Assembly: GCA_030147525.1 (NCBI GenBank)
Contig: JASBVF010000013.1
Location: 1-40,435, forward strand
Direction: 5' to 3'
Length of the DNA stretch: 40,435 nt
Origin: Bacteroidota bacterium
GTDB lineage: Bacteria; Bacteroidota; Bacteroidia; Chitinophagales; Saprospiraceae
In this document: piece after piece, positions 8,694-17,028 of the stretch
Position numbering within the stretch: position 1 is the first letter of the stretch
Layout: every line of letters begins with the position of its first letter
The notes under the pieces: generated by a model
What the model was told of the DNA's origin: nothing
The model's input: the letters and a program-made list of their open reading frames with translations, nothing else
Database searches by the model: none
Made by a program: the position numbers and the translations under genes

Positions 8694-9064
8694 GATTTTT
8701 ATTTTTGGTGAAATATTTCGTTTGCGCTTTGCTTCAGGTGTCAGCAAAAGCCAGAAGTACAACGGCCAGCCCCCGGCGATGTTGAGGCCAACCAACCAAA
8801 CTGTTTCGAAGCCAACACTTTTAACGTAATTTTAAAAACAAAACCTGCGTTTTGGAAGCTGCCACACAAAGAAGCGATTTTGCCCCATCGCCCCGGTTGA
8901 GTAGTTTTGCAGCACTTTAAGTGAGTGTTTGTGTGTTTGGGTATTTATGTGTTTGTGGAAGTTGATTTTCAACAGAAAACAAAACGGATACACAAAAGCG
9001 GAAAATCATAAATTTTGAAATGACCCGCTCCAATCACCAATTACTATTTACCAATCACCATTCA
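8694..9064. other. Divergent intergenic region DUF547 / gldA
   Basis: This 371-bp region separates two divergent genes. It holds a Bacteroidota-type promoter candidate for gldA (8879-8909) and, just before gldA, a short word repeat (CAATCACCA at 9033-9041 and again at 9052-9060). No gene or hairpin was recognised. Confidence 0.45.
8879..8909 (+). promoter_or_regulatory. Putative Bacteroidota promoter for the gldA operon
   Basis: TTTG at 8879-8882 is followed after 19 bases by TAGTTTTG at 8902-8909, matching the Bacteroidota -33/-7 pattern (TTG, then TAnnTTTG). Transcription would start near 8915, leaving a ~150-base leader before gldA. Confidence 0.5.
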
Positions 9065-9973
9065 ATGTCCGTTCGAGTTCAAAATTTGACCAAAATCTAT
9101 GACACGCAGCGAGCCGTGAACGACGTGTCCTTCGAGGCAAAACAGGGAGAAGTCCTCGGCTTCCTCGGCCCAAACGGCGCCGGAAAGAGTACGACGATGA
9201 AAATCCTCACCTGTTTCATCCCGCAAACGGAAGGCAAGGCCGAAGTCTGCGGCTTCGACGTGGAGACCAACCCGATGGAGGTGCGCCGCCGTATCGGCTA
9301 CCTCCCAGAGCACAATCCGCTCTACAAAGACATGTATGTCAAGGAATACCTCGGCTTCGTAGCCCGGCTTCACAACGTAAAAAACAGCAGGCAGCGGGTT
9401 TCCGAAATGATCGAACGCACGGGCCTCGGACGAGAGCAACACAAGCTCATCGGCGCCCTGTCAAAAGGTTACCGGCAGCGGGTCGGGCTGGCGCAGGCCA
9501 TGCTCCATGATCCGGACGTACTCATCCTCGACGAGCCGACTTCGGGCCTCGACCCCAACCAGCTCGTGGAAATCCGCTCCGTCATCAAGCAGCTCGGCAA
9601 GGAAAAAACGGTAATCTTTTCCACCCACATCATGCAGGAGGTGCAGGCGCTCTGCGACCGGGTGGTCATCATCAACAAAGGAAAAATCGTGGCGGACGAC
9701 CCCATCGGGCAACTGCAAAACCGGGTAAGCGCCGAGTTGGTCGTCACGGTGGAATTTCACCAGGCAGCCCACGAAAACAAGCTCCGCCAAATCCGCCACG
9801 TGCGCCGGGTGGAGAGCTTGGGTAAAAACCGCTGGCGGCTCATGTCGGATGCCGACAAGGATATTCGGAGCGACGTATTTCGCTTTGCCGTTGAGAACAA
9901 TCTGACGCTGCTGGAGATGCACAAAGAGGTGTTCAGCGTGGAAAATGTATTCACGGAGTTGACGAAGAAGTAG
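9065..9973 (+). CDS. gldA: Gliding-motility ABC transporter ATPase GldA
   Basis: The start at 9065 is chosen because MSVRVQNLTKIYD begins the conserved ABC fold; an upstream in-frame ATG at 9020 adds 15 residues encoded by a low-complexity repeat. The 302-residue ATPase has Walker A GPNGAGKST (35-43), signature LSKGYRQRVGLAQ, Walker B VLILDEPTSGLDP and the switch histidine in STHIM. It energises the GldA/F/G complex, which in Flavobacterium supports gliding and, indirectly, type IX secretion. Placement two genes before gldF and three before gldG supports the name over a generic ATPase. The C-terminal ~90 residues are the usual accessory extension of this subfamily. Confidence 0.88.
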   Translation: MSVRVQNLTKIYDTQRAVNDVSFEAKQGEVLGFLGPNGAGKSTTMKILTCFIPQTEGKAEVCGFDVETNPMEVRRRIGYLPEHNPLYKDMYVKEYLGFVARLHNVKNSRQRVSEMIERTGLGREQHKLIGALSKGYRQRVGLAQAMLHDPDVLILDEPTSGLDPNQLVEIRSVIKQLGKEKTVIFSTHIMQEVQALCDRVVIINKGKIVADDPIGQLQNRVSAELVVTVEFHQAAHENKLRQIRHVRRVESLGKNRWRLMSDADKDIRSDVFRFAVENNLTLLEMHKEVFSVENVFTELTKK

Positions 9974-10066
9974 CATAATTGTTTGATTGTTAAAATTGTT
10001 TGATTGTTAACTTAAACCGTTGTTAATCAGCAATTCAGCAATCCAGCAATCCAGCAATCCAGCAAT
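9974..10066. repeat. Short word repeats after gldA
   Basis: The gldA stop codon (TAG, 9971-9973) is followed at once by two near-direct copies of ATTGTTTGATTGTTA. At 10028-10066 there are four to five tandem copies of a 9-bp unit close to CAGCAATCC. The TTG start of the next gene lies 8 bp past the last unit. The repeats are not palindromic and encode nothing. Confidence 0.75.
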
Positions 10067-10074
10067 TAATTATT

Positions 10075-10743
10075 TTGAAAAAACTGATTCCATATTTCTG
10101 TTTTTTGTTCGCCCTTCAATTGCAAGGTCAGGAACGGCAGCTGGTTTCAAAAAACTTCCGTTTCACGGACGGGGTTTACCTGTCATTACAGGAATTTCAG
10201 ATGAACGCACCTGCTCACAAGTGGGAGGATTTGGAGGTACAATTTTTTACCAACCCGCAAACCTCACTCACACAGGTGGAGCGTATCACCCTGAAAAAGG
10301 ATAGCCAGTTGCTTGACGTTGGTAAAGTTTGGGCCCTGACGATGGACGGCATTCCGTCCGTTCAGGTGCCGAAGAGTGAAATACACAAGGAATTACCTAC
10401 TTTCGCCGCCCTGAAATTGCGGGGTAAGATCTGCTATTTCACCTACCCCGACTGGCGGACGAAAAAAATCTATGTCGCTGCCTACAACCCGCTGACAGGC
10501 AGGCCATTCCGGCAGGGCGTGGTTGAACGGGAGGAGGAGATTATCGTTGAAAAAATGCTGCATTTCGAGACGGGTGAAGTGGCTGATTTTACCGTTGAGA
10601 ACTTCCTCGCCTGGATCGCTGACGACGAGCCGCTGGTGAGCACTTACGAGGAGCTTTCACCGGAAGAACGGGAGGAAAAACTGTTCAAAGGCCTGCTGAT
10701 TTACGTGGACCGGAATGCGGCGTATTTGAAAAAACAGGAGTGA
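10075..10743 (+). CDS. Exported protein of unknown function in the gld operon
   Basis: Translation probably begins at TTG 10075 (KKLIPYFCFLFALQLQGQ follows), giving 222 residues with a signal peptide cleaved near residue 19-20. No ATG gives a signal peptide in this frame. The mature part is rich in charged and aromatic residues, has no Cys pair or recognised enzymatic motif, and ends with a charged helix (ELSPEEREEKLFKGLLIYVDRNAAYLKKQE). I do not recognise the family. It sits between gldA and gldF with 101-bp and 31-bp gaps, so it is probably co-transcribed and could be an extracytoplasmic partner of the GldAFG complex. That role is inference from position only. Confidence 0.75.
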   Translation: MKKLIPYFCFLFALQLQGQERQLVSKNFRFTDGVYLSLQEFQMNAPAHKWEDLEVQFFTNPQTSLTQVERITLKKDSQLLDVGKVWALTMDGIPSVQVPKSEIHKELPTFAALKLRGKICYFTYPDWRTKKIYVAAYNPLTGRPFRQGVVEREEEIIVEKMLHFETGEVADFTVENFLAWIADDEPLVSTYEELSPEEREEKLFKGLLIYVDRNAAYLKKQE

Positions 10744-10774
10744 AACGAAAACCAGATCATTTGAAAAAATACCT

Positions 10775-11506
10775 ATGCTCACCATATTTTTAAAAGAAAT
10801 CAACACCTTTTTCAGCTCGCTCATCGGCTACATCGTCGTGGGGGTTTTCCTCGGCATTCTGGGGCTGATCATGTTCGTCTTCCCCGACACGAGCCTGCTG
10901 AATTACAACTATGCCACGCTCGATCAGTTATTCGACATTGCGCCGATGGTTTTCGTTTTTCTCATTCCGGCCGTAACGATGCGCTCGTTCGCCGAAGAAA
11001 ACCAGACCGGCACGATCGAACTGCTGGCCACCCGCCCGCTGACGGATCTGCAAATCGTTTTGGGGAAATTTTTTGCCAGCCTGGCACTGGTCGTATTCGC
11101 CCTGCTGCCGACGATTTTATATTACATCACGGTCTATCAGCTCGGCAGCCCCAAGGGAAACCTCGACAGCGGCGCCATCATGGGCTCTTACCTGGGCTTG
11201 ATTTTTCTGGCTGCAGCATTCGTAGCTATCGGCATTTTTGCCTCCTCGCTGACGAATAACCAGATCGTGGGCTTCATCCTGGCTACGTTTCTGTGTTTTC
11301 TGTTCCACTGGGCGTTTCTGTTCCTCAGCACGCTGCCCATTTTCGTGGGCCGGGTGGACGACATCGTGCAGATGATCGGGATTGACTACCACTACGCATC
11401 CATCAGTCGTGGGGTGATCGACACGAGGGATGTGATTTATTTCCTGTCGGTCATCGGTATTTTTCTGGCGATGACGGTGACGTCGCTGGAGCGGCGGAAG
11501 TGGTGA
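10775..11506 (+). CDS. gldF: Gliding-motility ABC transporter permease GldF
   Basis: This is a 243-residue ABC-2-type permease with about six membrane spans: about 10-32, 55-75, 96-125, 139-160, 168-193 and 218-236. The conserved region after the second span reads MRSFAEENQTGTIELLATRPLTDLQIVLGKF, the coupling segment typical of ABC-2 permeases of this kind. Length matches the GldF family. It forms the membrane channel partner of GldA, and gldG follows after 55 bp in the same operon. Confidence 0.9.
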   Translation: MLTIFLKEINTFFSSLIGYIVVGVFLGILGLIMFVFPDTSLLNYNYATLDQLFDIAPMVFVFLIPAVTMRSFAEENQTGTIELLATRPLTDLQIVLGKFFASLALVVFALLPTILYYITVYQLGSPKGNLDSGAIMGSYLGLIFLAAAFVAIGIFASSLTNNQIVGFILATFLCFLFHWAFLFLSTLPIFVGRVDDIVQMIGIDYHYASISRGVIDTRDVIYFLSVIGIFLAMTVTSLERRKW

Positions 11507-11561
11507 TTTTTTAAAAATAAAGGTTGCCGGCAACGGCAAGAAATAAGAAACAGCAAAAAAC

Positions 11562-13253
11562 GTGAGTAAAAAACGCAACCAATCACTCCTACAACTCGGC
11601 CTTGTCATCGGCATCGCCCTGTTCCTCAACATCCTCGGCAATGCATTTTTCACGCATTTCGACCTCACGGAGGACAAACGTTTCACCCTGACCAAACCGA
11701 CCCGTGAGTTGCTCCGCAACCTCGATGATGTCGTGTACATCAACGTCCTGCTGGAAGGTGAATTCCCTGCAGGCTTCAAACGCCTGCAACGTTCGGTCAG
11801 GGAAATGCTGGGCGAGTTCCGGTCCCAGTCGGGGTACATCGAATACAATTTTACGGATCCCTCCATTGGCAGTGTCGAAGACATCAATGCCCGCCGGGCA
11901 GAACTGGCGAAGGACGGCATCGTGCCTACCAATTTGACCATCAAAAGCACGGAAGGCAGGCAGGAAAAACTCATTTACCCCTACGCTAAAGTCATCTACC
12001 GGGGCCGTATTGCCATCGTCGATTTGCTCGACGAAGAAGCCCGGGGCCGCAACCCGGAGGAGCAACTCAACACCTCCATCAGCGAGCTCGAATACAAATT
12101 CGCCAACGCCATGCACAAGCTGCAAATCGGCGCCAAAGAAATCATTGGCTTTACCGTCGGCCACGGCGAATTGAGCGAACTGGAACGCAGCGCCCTCGTC
12201 GGCAGCCTCCGCTCCTACTACGAAGTGGGTACTTTCAACCTCGACAGTGCAACTTACATTCCGCAGGAAGTAAAAACACTCATCGTCGCAAAACCGAAGC
12301 GCCCCTTCAGCGACCGTGACCTGTTCCTCATCGACCAGTACGTCATGAACGGCGGCAAGGTCATGTGGCTCATCGACCCGCTCAACGTGGAACTGGACAG
12401 CATGCGCAGTGCCGGCGGTTACGTAGCCCGGGACTACCCCCTCAACCTCAATGACCTGTTGTTCCGCTATGGCGCACGGGTGAACCCTGATCTCGTACTC
12501 GACTGGCAAAGCTCACGCATCCCCATGGTCATCGACCAGAAGGGTTCGCAGGAACTTTTCAAATGGTACTACCACCCCATCGTGATTCCCACCAGCAGGC
12601 ATCCGATTGTGAAAAACCTGGATGGTATCAACCTCTACTTCCCGGCTTCCATCGATACCATCAAAACGAAAACCCCGGTCAAAAAAACAATCCTGCTCAC
12701 CACCTCCGACCGCAGCAAAGTGCAGCCGAACATCACCCGGCTGAACTTCGAGATACTGCGCTACGGCGACGAGCTGGTCAATTCTTTTGACAAAAAAAAC
12801 ATACCGGTTGCCGTGCTGCTGGAAGGCCAGTTTCCTTCTTTTTTTGAAAACCGGGTGACCGAAGAAATGAAGGATGGCCTCGCCCAGATCAACCGTAATT
12901 TCAAAGCTGTCAGCGAACCAACCAGAATGCTCGTGGTGGCCGACGGCGACATTGCCCGCAACATGGTCACCATGCGAGGTGAAATTATGCCGCTGGGTTT
13001 CAATCAGTTCGAGCGCTTTCAGTTTTCCAACAAAGATTTTCTGTTAAATGCCGTGGAATACCTCCGGGATGACAATGGAATCATAGAAGCAAGAGGCCGG
13101 GAGGTGAAGCTCCGTCTGCTCAACACCAAAAAAGCCGACGACGAGCAGCTGATGTGGCAACTGATCAACATTGGCGTACCGCTCGTATTCCTCGTGCTCT
13201 TCGGATTGATTTTCAATTGGATACGTAAAAACAGATTTGCAAAACCTGCCTGA
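11562..13253 (+). CDS. gldG: Gliding-motility auxiliary protein GldG
   Basis: The start is GTG at 11562; no ATG lies close by and SKKRNQSLLQLGLVIGIALFLN gives the expected N-terminal membrane anchor (about 8-28). The 563-residue protein has a large extracytoplasmic region of the ABC-transporter auxiliary type (thioredoxin-like and GATase-like folds, about 35-520) and a C-terminal transmembrane helix (about 535-555) followed by a short basic tail. GldG works with GldA and GldF in gliding. Length and topology fit the family. It is the last gene of the operon; a strong palindrome follows at 13264-13344. Confidence 0.9.
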   Translation: MSKKRNQSLLQLGLVIGIALFLNILGNAFFTHFDLTEDKRFTLTKPTRELLRNLDDVVYINVLLEGEFPAGFKRLQRSVREMLGEFRSQSGYIEYNFTDPSIGSVEDINARRAELAKDGIVPTNLTIKSTEGRQEKLIYPYAKVIYRGRIAIVDLLDEEARGRNPEEQLNTSISELEYKFANAMHKLQIGAKEIIGFTVGHGELSELERSALVGSLRSYYEVGTFNLDSATYIPQEVKTLIVAKPKRPFSDRDLFLIDQYVMNGGKVMWLIDPLNVELDSMRSAGGYVARDYPLNLNDLLFRYGARVNPDLVLDWQSSRIPMVIDQKGSQELFKWYYHPIVIPTSRHPIVKNLDGINLYFPASIDTIKTKTPVKKTILLTTSDRSKVQPNITRLNFEILRYGDELVNSFDKKNIPVAVLLEGQFPSFFENRVTEEMKDGLAQINRNFKAVSEPTRMLVVADGDIARNMVTMRGEIMPLGFNQFERFQFSNKDFLLNAVEYLRDDNGIIEARGREVKLRLLNTKKADDEQLMWQLINIGVPLVFLVLFGLIFNWIRKNRFAKPA

Positions 13254-13263
13254 TTAAACCGGG

Positions 13264-13344
13264 AGATTTTTACTTTTGTCTGTTCACGCCGGGAAGCCTG
13301 AAGTGACATCCCGGCGTGAACAGCCGTCTTAAAAGTAAAAATCT
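13264..13344. promoter_or_regulatory. Long bipartite palindrome with a -7-like box before the M48 gene
   Basis: The inner stem is perfect over 15 bp (13280-13294 with 13309-13323). An outer pair is perfect over 14 bp (13264-13277 with 13331-13344), with only a few unpaired bases between stems. It begins 10 bp after the gldG stop and ends 7 bp before the M48 ATG. The left outer arm contains TACTTTTG (13271-13278), a -7-like box, although no TTTG lies at the right distance upstream. It could terminate gldG transcription, or act as a 5'-leader structure for the downstream gene. Confidence 0.65.
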
Positions 13345-13351
13345 TTCGACC

Positions 13352-14791
13352 ATGAAAAACACTACCCTCCGCATCCGGCTACTCGCCATTTTCATCGTAT
13401 TCGCTACCTTTCTCATCTCCTGCGCCGTCAACCCTGTCACCGGAAAAAAAGAGCTGATGCTCATTTCCAAAAGCCAGGAAAAAGCAATGGGCCTCGCTTA
13501 CGACCCTCAGGTCATTGCCGAATTTGGTCTCTACGACGATCAGAAACTCCAGAATTTCATCAATGAAAAAGGCAAAAAAATGGGGCGCCTGAGCCACCGT
13601 CCGGAGCTTGACTATCAGTTCCGCATCCTCGACTCACCGGTAGTGAACGCCTTTGCTGTGCCGGGCGGCTTCGTGTATTTCACCCGGGGCATTATGGCGC
13701 ATTTCAACAACGAAGCGGAATTTGCCGGGGTATTGGGCCATGAAATCGGGCATATCACTGCCCGTCACTCGGCCCGTCAGCAGAGCGACCAGATTCTGGC
13801 GCAGGTGGGCTTCATGGCAGCCATGATCGCCTCGAAAGATTTCAGAAAATACTCCGACCTGGCGCAGACGGGGCTTGGTTTGCTTTTTTTGAAATTCAGC
13901 AGGAGCCACGAGAGCCAGTCCGACAAGCTCGGCGTGGAATACTCCACCAAAATCGGTTACGACGCCCACGAAATGGCCAACTTTTTTCAAACCATCGGGC
14001 GGCTGCAGGACCAGTCCGGCGGCAGCATTCCTACTTTTTTATCGACTCACCCCGACCCGGGGCAGCGTTACTCAAAAGTCCACGAAATGGCGGCCAAGGA
14101 GCAAACCAAAACCGGTAAAACTAACCTGAGCGTTGAGCGAGATGATTACCTCCGCATGATCGACGGGATGGTGTACGGCGAAGATCCACGGCAGGGATAC
14201 GTGGAAGGGAATGTTTTTTATCATCCTGAGCTGAAATTCCAATTCCCCGTACCGGCCAGCTGGCAGACGGTGAACACTAATTCACATGTACAAATCGCTC
14301 CGAAAGACGGTAAAGCTGCCATCATTCTGACCATCGCCGGCGGCAATTCGCTGGAGGAAGCCGCACGGGGAGCCATCGCTGCCGACAGCCTCCGGGTTAT
14401 TTCAAAAAATAATATCAATGTGAATGGAAACAGCGCCATCGAAATCACTGCCGACCTGAACCCGCAGGTGCGCCTGCTGATGTACCTCATCCAGTACAAC
14501 GGCCTGATCTACAAATTCACCGGCCTGAGCGAAACGCCGAGTTTTAACAGTTACAGAAACACGTTCACCAGTAGTTTTAAAAATTTCAAAGCACTGACCG
14601 ACCCGTCAAAAATCAATGTACAACCTGAGAAAATCGCCATCAAAACCGTCGCCCGGGACGCCTCGCTGGCCGATGCCCTCAGGTCTTTCAACATGCCTTC
14701 CAATCGCATGGAAGAACTCGCCATCCTCAATGGCATGAAACTGACGGACCAGGTGAAAAAGGGAATGCTGATAAAAACAGTGGAAAAATGA
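13352..14791 (+). CDS. M48-family metalloprotease lipoprotein
   Basis: The start at 13352 is preferred over an upstream in-frame ATG (13316) that lies inside the palindrome, because MKNTTLRIRLLAIFIVFATFLISC forms a clean lipoprotein signal (Cys about residue 24). The 479-residue protein has the zinc motif HEIGH at 130-134 and the third ligand region SHESQSD (Glu about 187), both hallmarks of M48 peptidases. The conserved phrase NPVTGKKELMLISK follows the lipid anchor. The C-terminal third is less conserved and ends with a LysM-like stretch (SNRMEELAILNGMKLTDQVKKGMLIKTV), suggesting cell-wall contact. A role in envelope protein quality control, like BepA/LoiP, is likely from family. Confidence 0.92.
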   Translation: MKNTTLRIRLLAIFIVFATFLISCAVNPVTGKKELMLISKSQEKAMGLAYDPQVIAEFGLYDDQKLQNFINEKGKKMGRLSHRPELDYQFRILDSPVVNAFAVPGGFVYFTRGIMAHFNNEAEFAGVLGHEIGHITARHSARQQSDQILAQVGFMAAMIASKDFRKYSDLAQTGLGLLFLKFSRSHESQSDKLGVEYSTKIGYDAHEMANFFQTIGRLQDQSGGSIPTFLSTHPDPGQRYSKVHEMAAKEQTKTGKTNLSVERDDYLRMIDGMVYGEDPRQGYVEGNVFYHPELKFQFPVPASWQTVNTNSHVQIAPKDGKAAIILTIAGGNSLEEAARGAIAADSLRVISKNNINVNGNSAIEITADLNPQVRLLMYLIQYNGLIYKFTGLSETPSFNSYRNTFTSSFKNFKALTDPSKINVQPEKIAIKTVARDASLADALRSFNMPSNRMEELAILNGMKLTDQVKKGMLIKTVEK

Positions 14792-14860
14792 ATGAGTGAA
14801 TGACAGAATGATGGAATGAGTGAATTGGGCCCCATTCTATCATTCTGTCATTCACTCATT
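14791..14860. terminator. Convergent hairpin between M48 gene and rnpB
   Basis: Arms 14791-14818 and 14833-14860 are complementary at 27 of 28 positions with a 14-base spacer. The arms consist of reiterated words such as AATGAGTGAATGA. The left arm begins at the last base of the M48 stop codon. It can serve as a bidirectional terminator. On the minus strand rnpB ends just before it with a run of five T. Confidence 0.75.
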
Positions 14861-14865
14861 AAAAA

Positions 14866-15454
14866 GCACTGCAGGCCAATAAGCCGGATTCTGTAATCCC
14901 TTTCGGGACCTCCATCATTTATCTCGAACTGACTTCACAGCCAGCCTCTATCTGCCTACCCCCCGGCTCGGGCGAGCAACCCTTTTGCCCCGGTTTCCCG
15001 GAGCAGCACCGGTGTACATGACATTTCAACCCACAAGGTTTATCCGCCCCGACAGTTACCTGCCAACGCCGTGCGCTCTTACCGCACGTTTTCACCCTTA
15101 CTTTTTGAAGTAGGCGAGTAGGCGGAGTAGGCCGATAGTGGAGTAGGCGAGTAGGCCGGTAAGCCGGTAGGCAAGTAAGCCGATTGGCAAATATCCTGAA
15201 AGGTTACTTTCGTATTTGCCTACTGGCTTACTTGCCTACCGGCCTACTCGCCTACTCGCCTACTCCGCCCACTGGCCTACTTGCCTACTCCAAAAAGCGG
15301 TTATTTTCTGTGACACTCTCTGGCCTCCGGCACTGCTGCCGAAGTCCCACCCGTTAGGTGGTGTGGCGCTCTACGTTGTCCGGACTTTCCTCCCCACGCA
15401 CCCCCAACCCCTGAAGGGGAGCTGATGCTGAGGCGATGGAGTAGCCCGCAGTGC
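14866..15454 (-). ncRNA. rnpB: RNase P RNA (bacterial type A) with enlarged P12
   Basis: This is the catalytic RNA of RNase P, which trims tRNA 5' ends. On the minus strand the conserved 5' block GAGGAAAGTCCGGAC lies at 15392-15378 and the 3' block ACAGAATCCGGCTTA at 14894-14880. Helix P1 is supported by GCACTGC at 15454-15448 pairing with GCAGTGC at 14872-14866, followed by five T. The CACCCTTAC and CGGTTATTTTCTG strands that normally flank P12 are split by a 196-bp repeat insertion (15101-15296). Without it the RNA would be about 393 nt, a usual size, so the core looks intact. It lies 45 bp downstream of the zinc-ribbon gene on the same strand. Confidence 0.93.
15101..15296. repeat. GTAGGCGA-type palindromic insertion inside rnpB
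   Basis: The left arm (15101-15193) is made of reiterated 8-bp words near GTAGGCGA, GTAGGCCG and GTAAGCCG. The right arm (15212-15296) is the imperfect reverse complement, built of the same words. Both ends are bounded by CTTTTT / AAAAAG. As RNA this would fold as one hairpin of about 85-90 bp extending helix P12. The same word recurs downstream of truA (29460-29510) and of the M20 gene (36202-36214). Confidence 0.9.
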
Positions 15455-15499
15455 ACGGCAAAGTTACGCATTTGAAAAGGGAAAAAGTTCCGGCGGAGG

Positions 15500-16117
15500 T
15501 CAGTTCAGGGTTTTGTTCTGCTCAAAACCGGCGCTTAAAGTTTCGACGTCTTTTAAAAGATTGTCAATCAAACGTTTAGTCTTGCCCCAGTCGAGCCACT
15601 GGCCGAAAATTTTTGCTTCGGCGAAAACCCGGGTCTTGCCTGCCTCCGTGGCAACGATGATTTGCAGCCTTCCTTCCAGGTTCCAGGCGCCGGAGGGAAT
15701 GGCGGCTTCGAGCAGGCATTTACCTTCAGCCTCCTGCACTTTTTTGATCGAAAAAGATTGCCTCGCCAGGGAAGTCAGAACGGCCAGCACGACCGGAGCA
15801 AAAGGCCGGCGGTAAAGCCCGAACCCGTAGTTTTCACTGCCCAGGTTTAACTTTCTACCGGCTTTCGCCGAAATGGACGCCAGCACTGCCAGCGGCAGAC
15901 GGGTCGGCAGTACAAGCTGGGCATATTGGAGGAATTCATTGGCGCTCATACCGGGCCGGGTCTTTCCGGTTTCCTGCTCGATAATTTTACGGCAGCGATT
16001 GTCGGCAATGATGTCCCGGTAGCGGGTTAAACTACTCAATGACTCCCATTTAAGCCTCATGCCGCAGTGGGAGCAGTAGTTGCCGTCGGCGGGTTGTTTA
16101 CAATTCGGACAATTCAT
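15500..16117 (-). CDS. Zinc-ribbon protein of unknown function
   Basis: This 205-residue protein begins MNCPNCKQPADGNYCSHCG, a compact four-cysteine zinc ribbon (Cys 3, 6, 15, 18). The rest is a mixed alpha/beta domain with no signal peptide, no clear membrane span and no known catalytic motif. A conserved-looking stretch is FGQWLDWGKTKRLIDNLLKDVETL near the C-terminus. It starts 12 bp after the universal stress protein gene on the same strand, so the two are probably co-transcribed. The zinc ribbon may mediate protein or nucleic-acid contacts. Function is unknown. Confidence 0.8.
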   Translation of the reverse strand: MNCPNCKQPADGNYCSHCGMRLKWESLSSLTRYRDIIADNRCRKIIEQETGKTRPGMSANEFLQYAQLVLPTRLPLAVLASISAKAGRKLNLGSENYGFGLYRRPFAPVVLAVLTSLARQSFSIKKVQEAEGKCLLEAAIPSGAWNLEGRLQIIVATEAGKTRVFAEAKIFGQWLDWGKTKRLIDNLLKDVETLSAGFEQNKTLN

Positions 16118-16129
16118 TTGGGCGGGTTT

Positions 16130-16954
16130 TTATACAAAATCAATCGTCAAAACAGGCAGGTCAGCATGGTTGACGAGCATCTCCACATTGCTGCCCACGA
16201 GCATGCGCTTGAGCGGGTGGCGTTCGTGGTTGGAGATGGCAACAAGTCCGGCGCCCAGCCCTTTGGCAAACGAGCGAATACCTTCGTCGATGGAAATGTC
16301 CTGGTAAACGTGCGACTTACAAACGAGCGGAGCGCAGGCAGTCTCGAAAGGTTTCATCGCTTCCATCTGAACCGGGTATGGCGTATCGAAAGGAGAGGTG
16401 CGAATGGCTACGAGGTGCACCTCCGGCACGAAGTGTTTGATGAAATTTTTAAAATATTCAAATGCCTTCATATCCCCGGGGTTGAAGTTTGAGGCAAACA
16501 CAACTTTCTCAAAGTCAAGCTTTTCCATCGGGTTTTTGATCACCAGCACGGGGCAGTGTACCGTGCGGACAACCTTCTGCGTGTTGGAACCGATGAAATA
16601 CTCGTTTTTTCCGCTTGCACCGTGCGACCCCATGACGGTAAGGTCGATGCCATGTTCCTGCACGTAGCGGCTGACGCATTCAACCAGCTTTTGTCCTTTG
16701 CAGGCCGTTGCAACGGGCACATCGGCGAACCATTTTTTCATCTCGGAAAGCTGAACCATTGCACGTTGCACCGCAGCCACAGCCGTTGGGTTCTGCTGTT
16801 GTTCAGCTTCGCTCATTTCATCCCAGCCACGTGGCAGGGTAATGTTGGTAAGCAAATGCAACTTTGCGCCGAACTGCTTTGCCAGCAGATAAGCTGCGCC
16901 GGCTGCGTTTTTCGCACAGGCAGAAAAATCGGTAGGAACGAGGATGTTTTTCAT
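16130..16954 (-). CDS. Tandem-domain universal stress protein
   Basis: The start at 16954 gives MKNILVPTDFSACAKNAA, the canonical UspA beginning; an in-frame ATG at 17002 would add 16 residues from the word repeat upstream. The 274-residue protein has two Usp domains. The first (about 1-145) carries the ATP-binding pattern G-x2-G-x9-GS (GSHGASGKNEYFIGSN). The second (about 150-274) keeps only the GSN part (HERHPLKRMLVGSNVE) and lacks the leading glycines, so it probably does not bind nucleotide in the same way. This is a cytoplasmic stress-survival protein by family. It is probably in an operon with the zinc-ribbon gene downstream and the 17029-17409 gene upstream. Confidence 0.92.
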   Translation of the reverse strand: MKNILVPTDFSACAKNAAGAAYLLAKQFGAKLHLLTNITLPRGWDEMSEAEQQQNPTAVAAVQRAMVQLSEMKKWFADVPVATACKGQKLVECVSRYVQEHGIDLTVMGSHGASGKNEYFIGSNTQKVVRTVHCPVLVIKNPMEKLDFEKVVFASNFNPGDMKAFEYFKNFIKHFVPEVHLVAIRTSPFDTPYPVQMEAMKPFETACAPLVCKSHVYQDISIDEGIRSFAKGLGAGLVAISNHERHPLKRMLVGSNVEMLVNHADLPVLTIDFV

Positions 16955-17028
16955 GGAACGATGAATTATGAACGATGAATGATGAACGAAACCCTCATTC
17001 ATCGTTTATCATTTATCGCTTATCATTA

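Noticed and set aside
11589-12509. 306-codon minus-strand frame inside gldG
   Set aside because: It is a shadow of gldG caused by GC-rich third positions; gldG has clear domains and topology.
15101-15296. CRISPR-like array in the GTAGGCGA repeat
   Set aside because: Units are 8 bp with no unique spacers of constant length, no cas genes are near, and the sequence lies inside rnpB.
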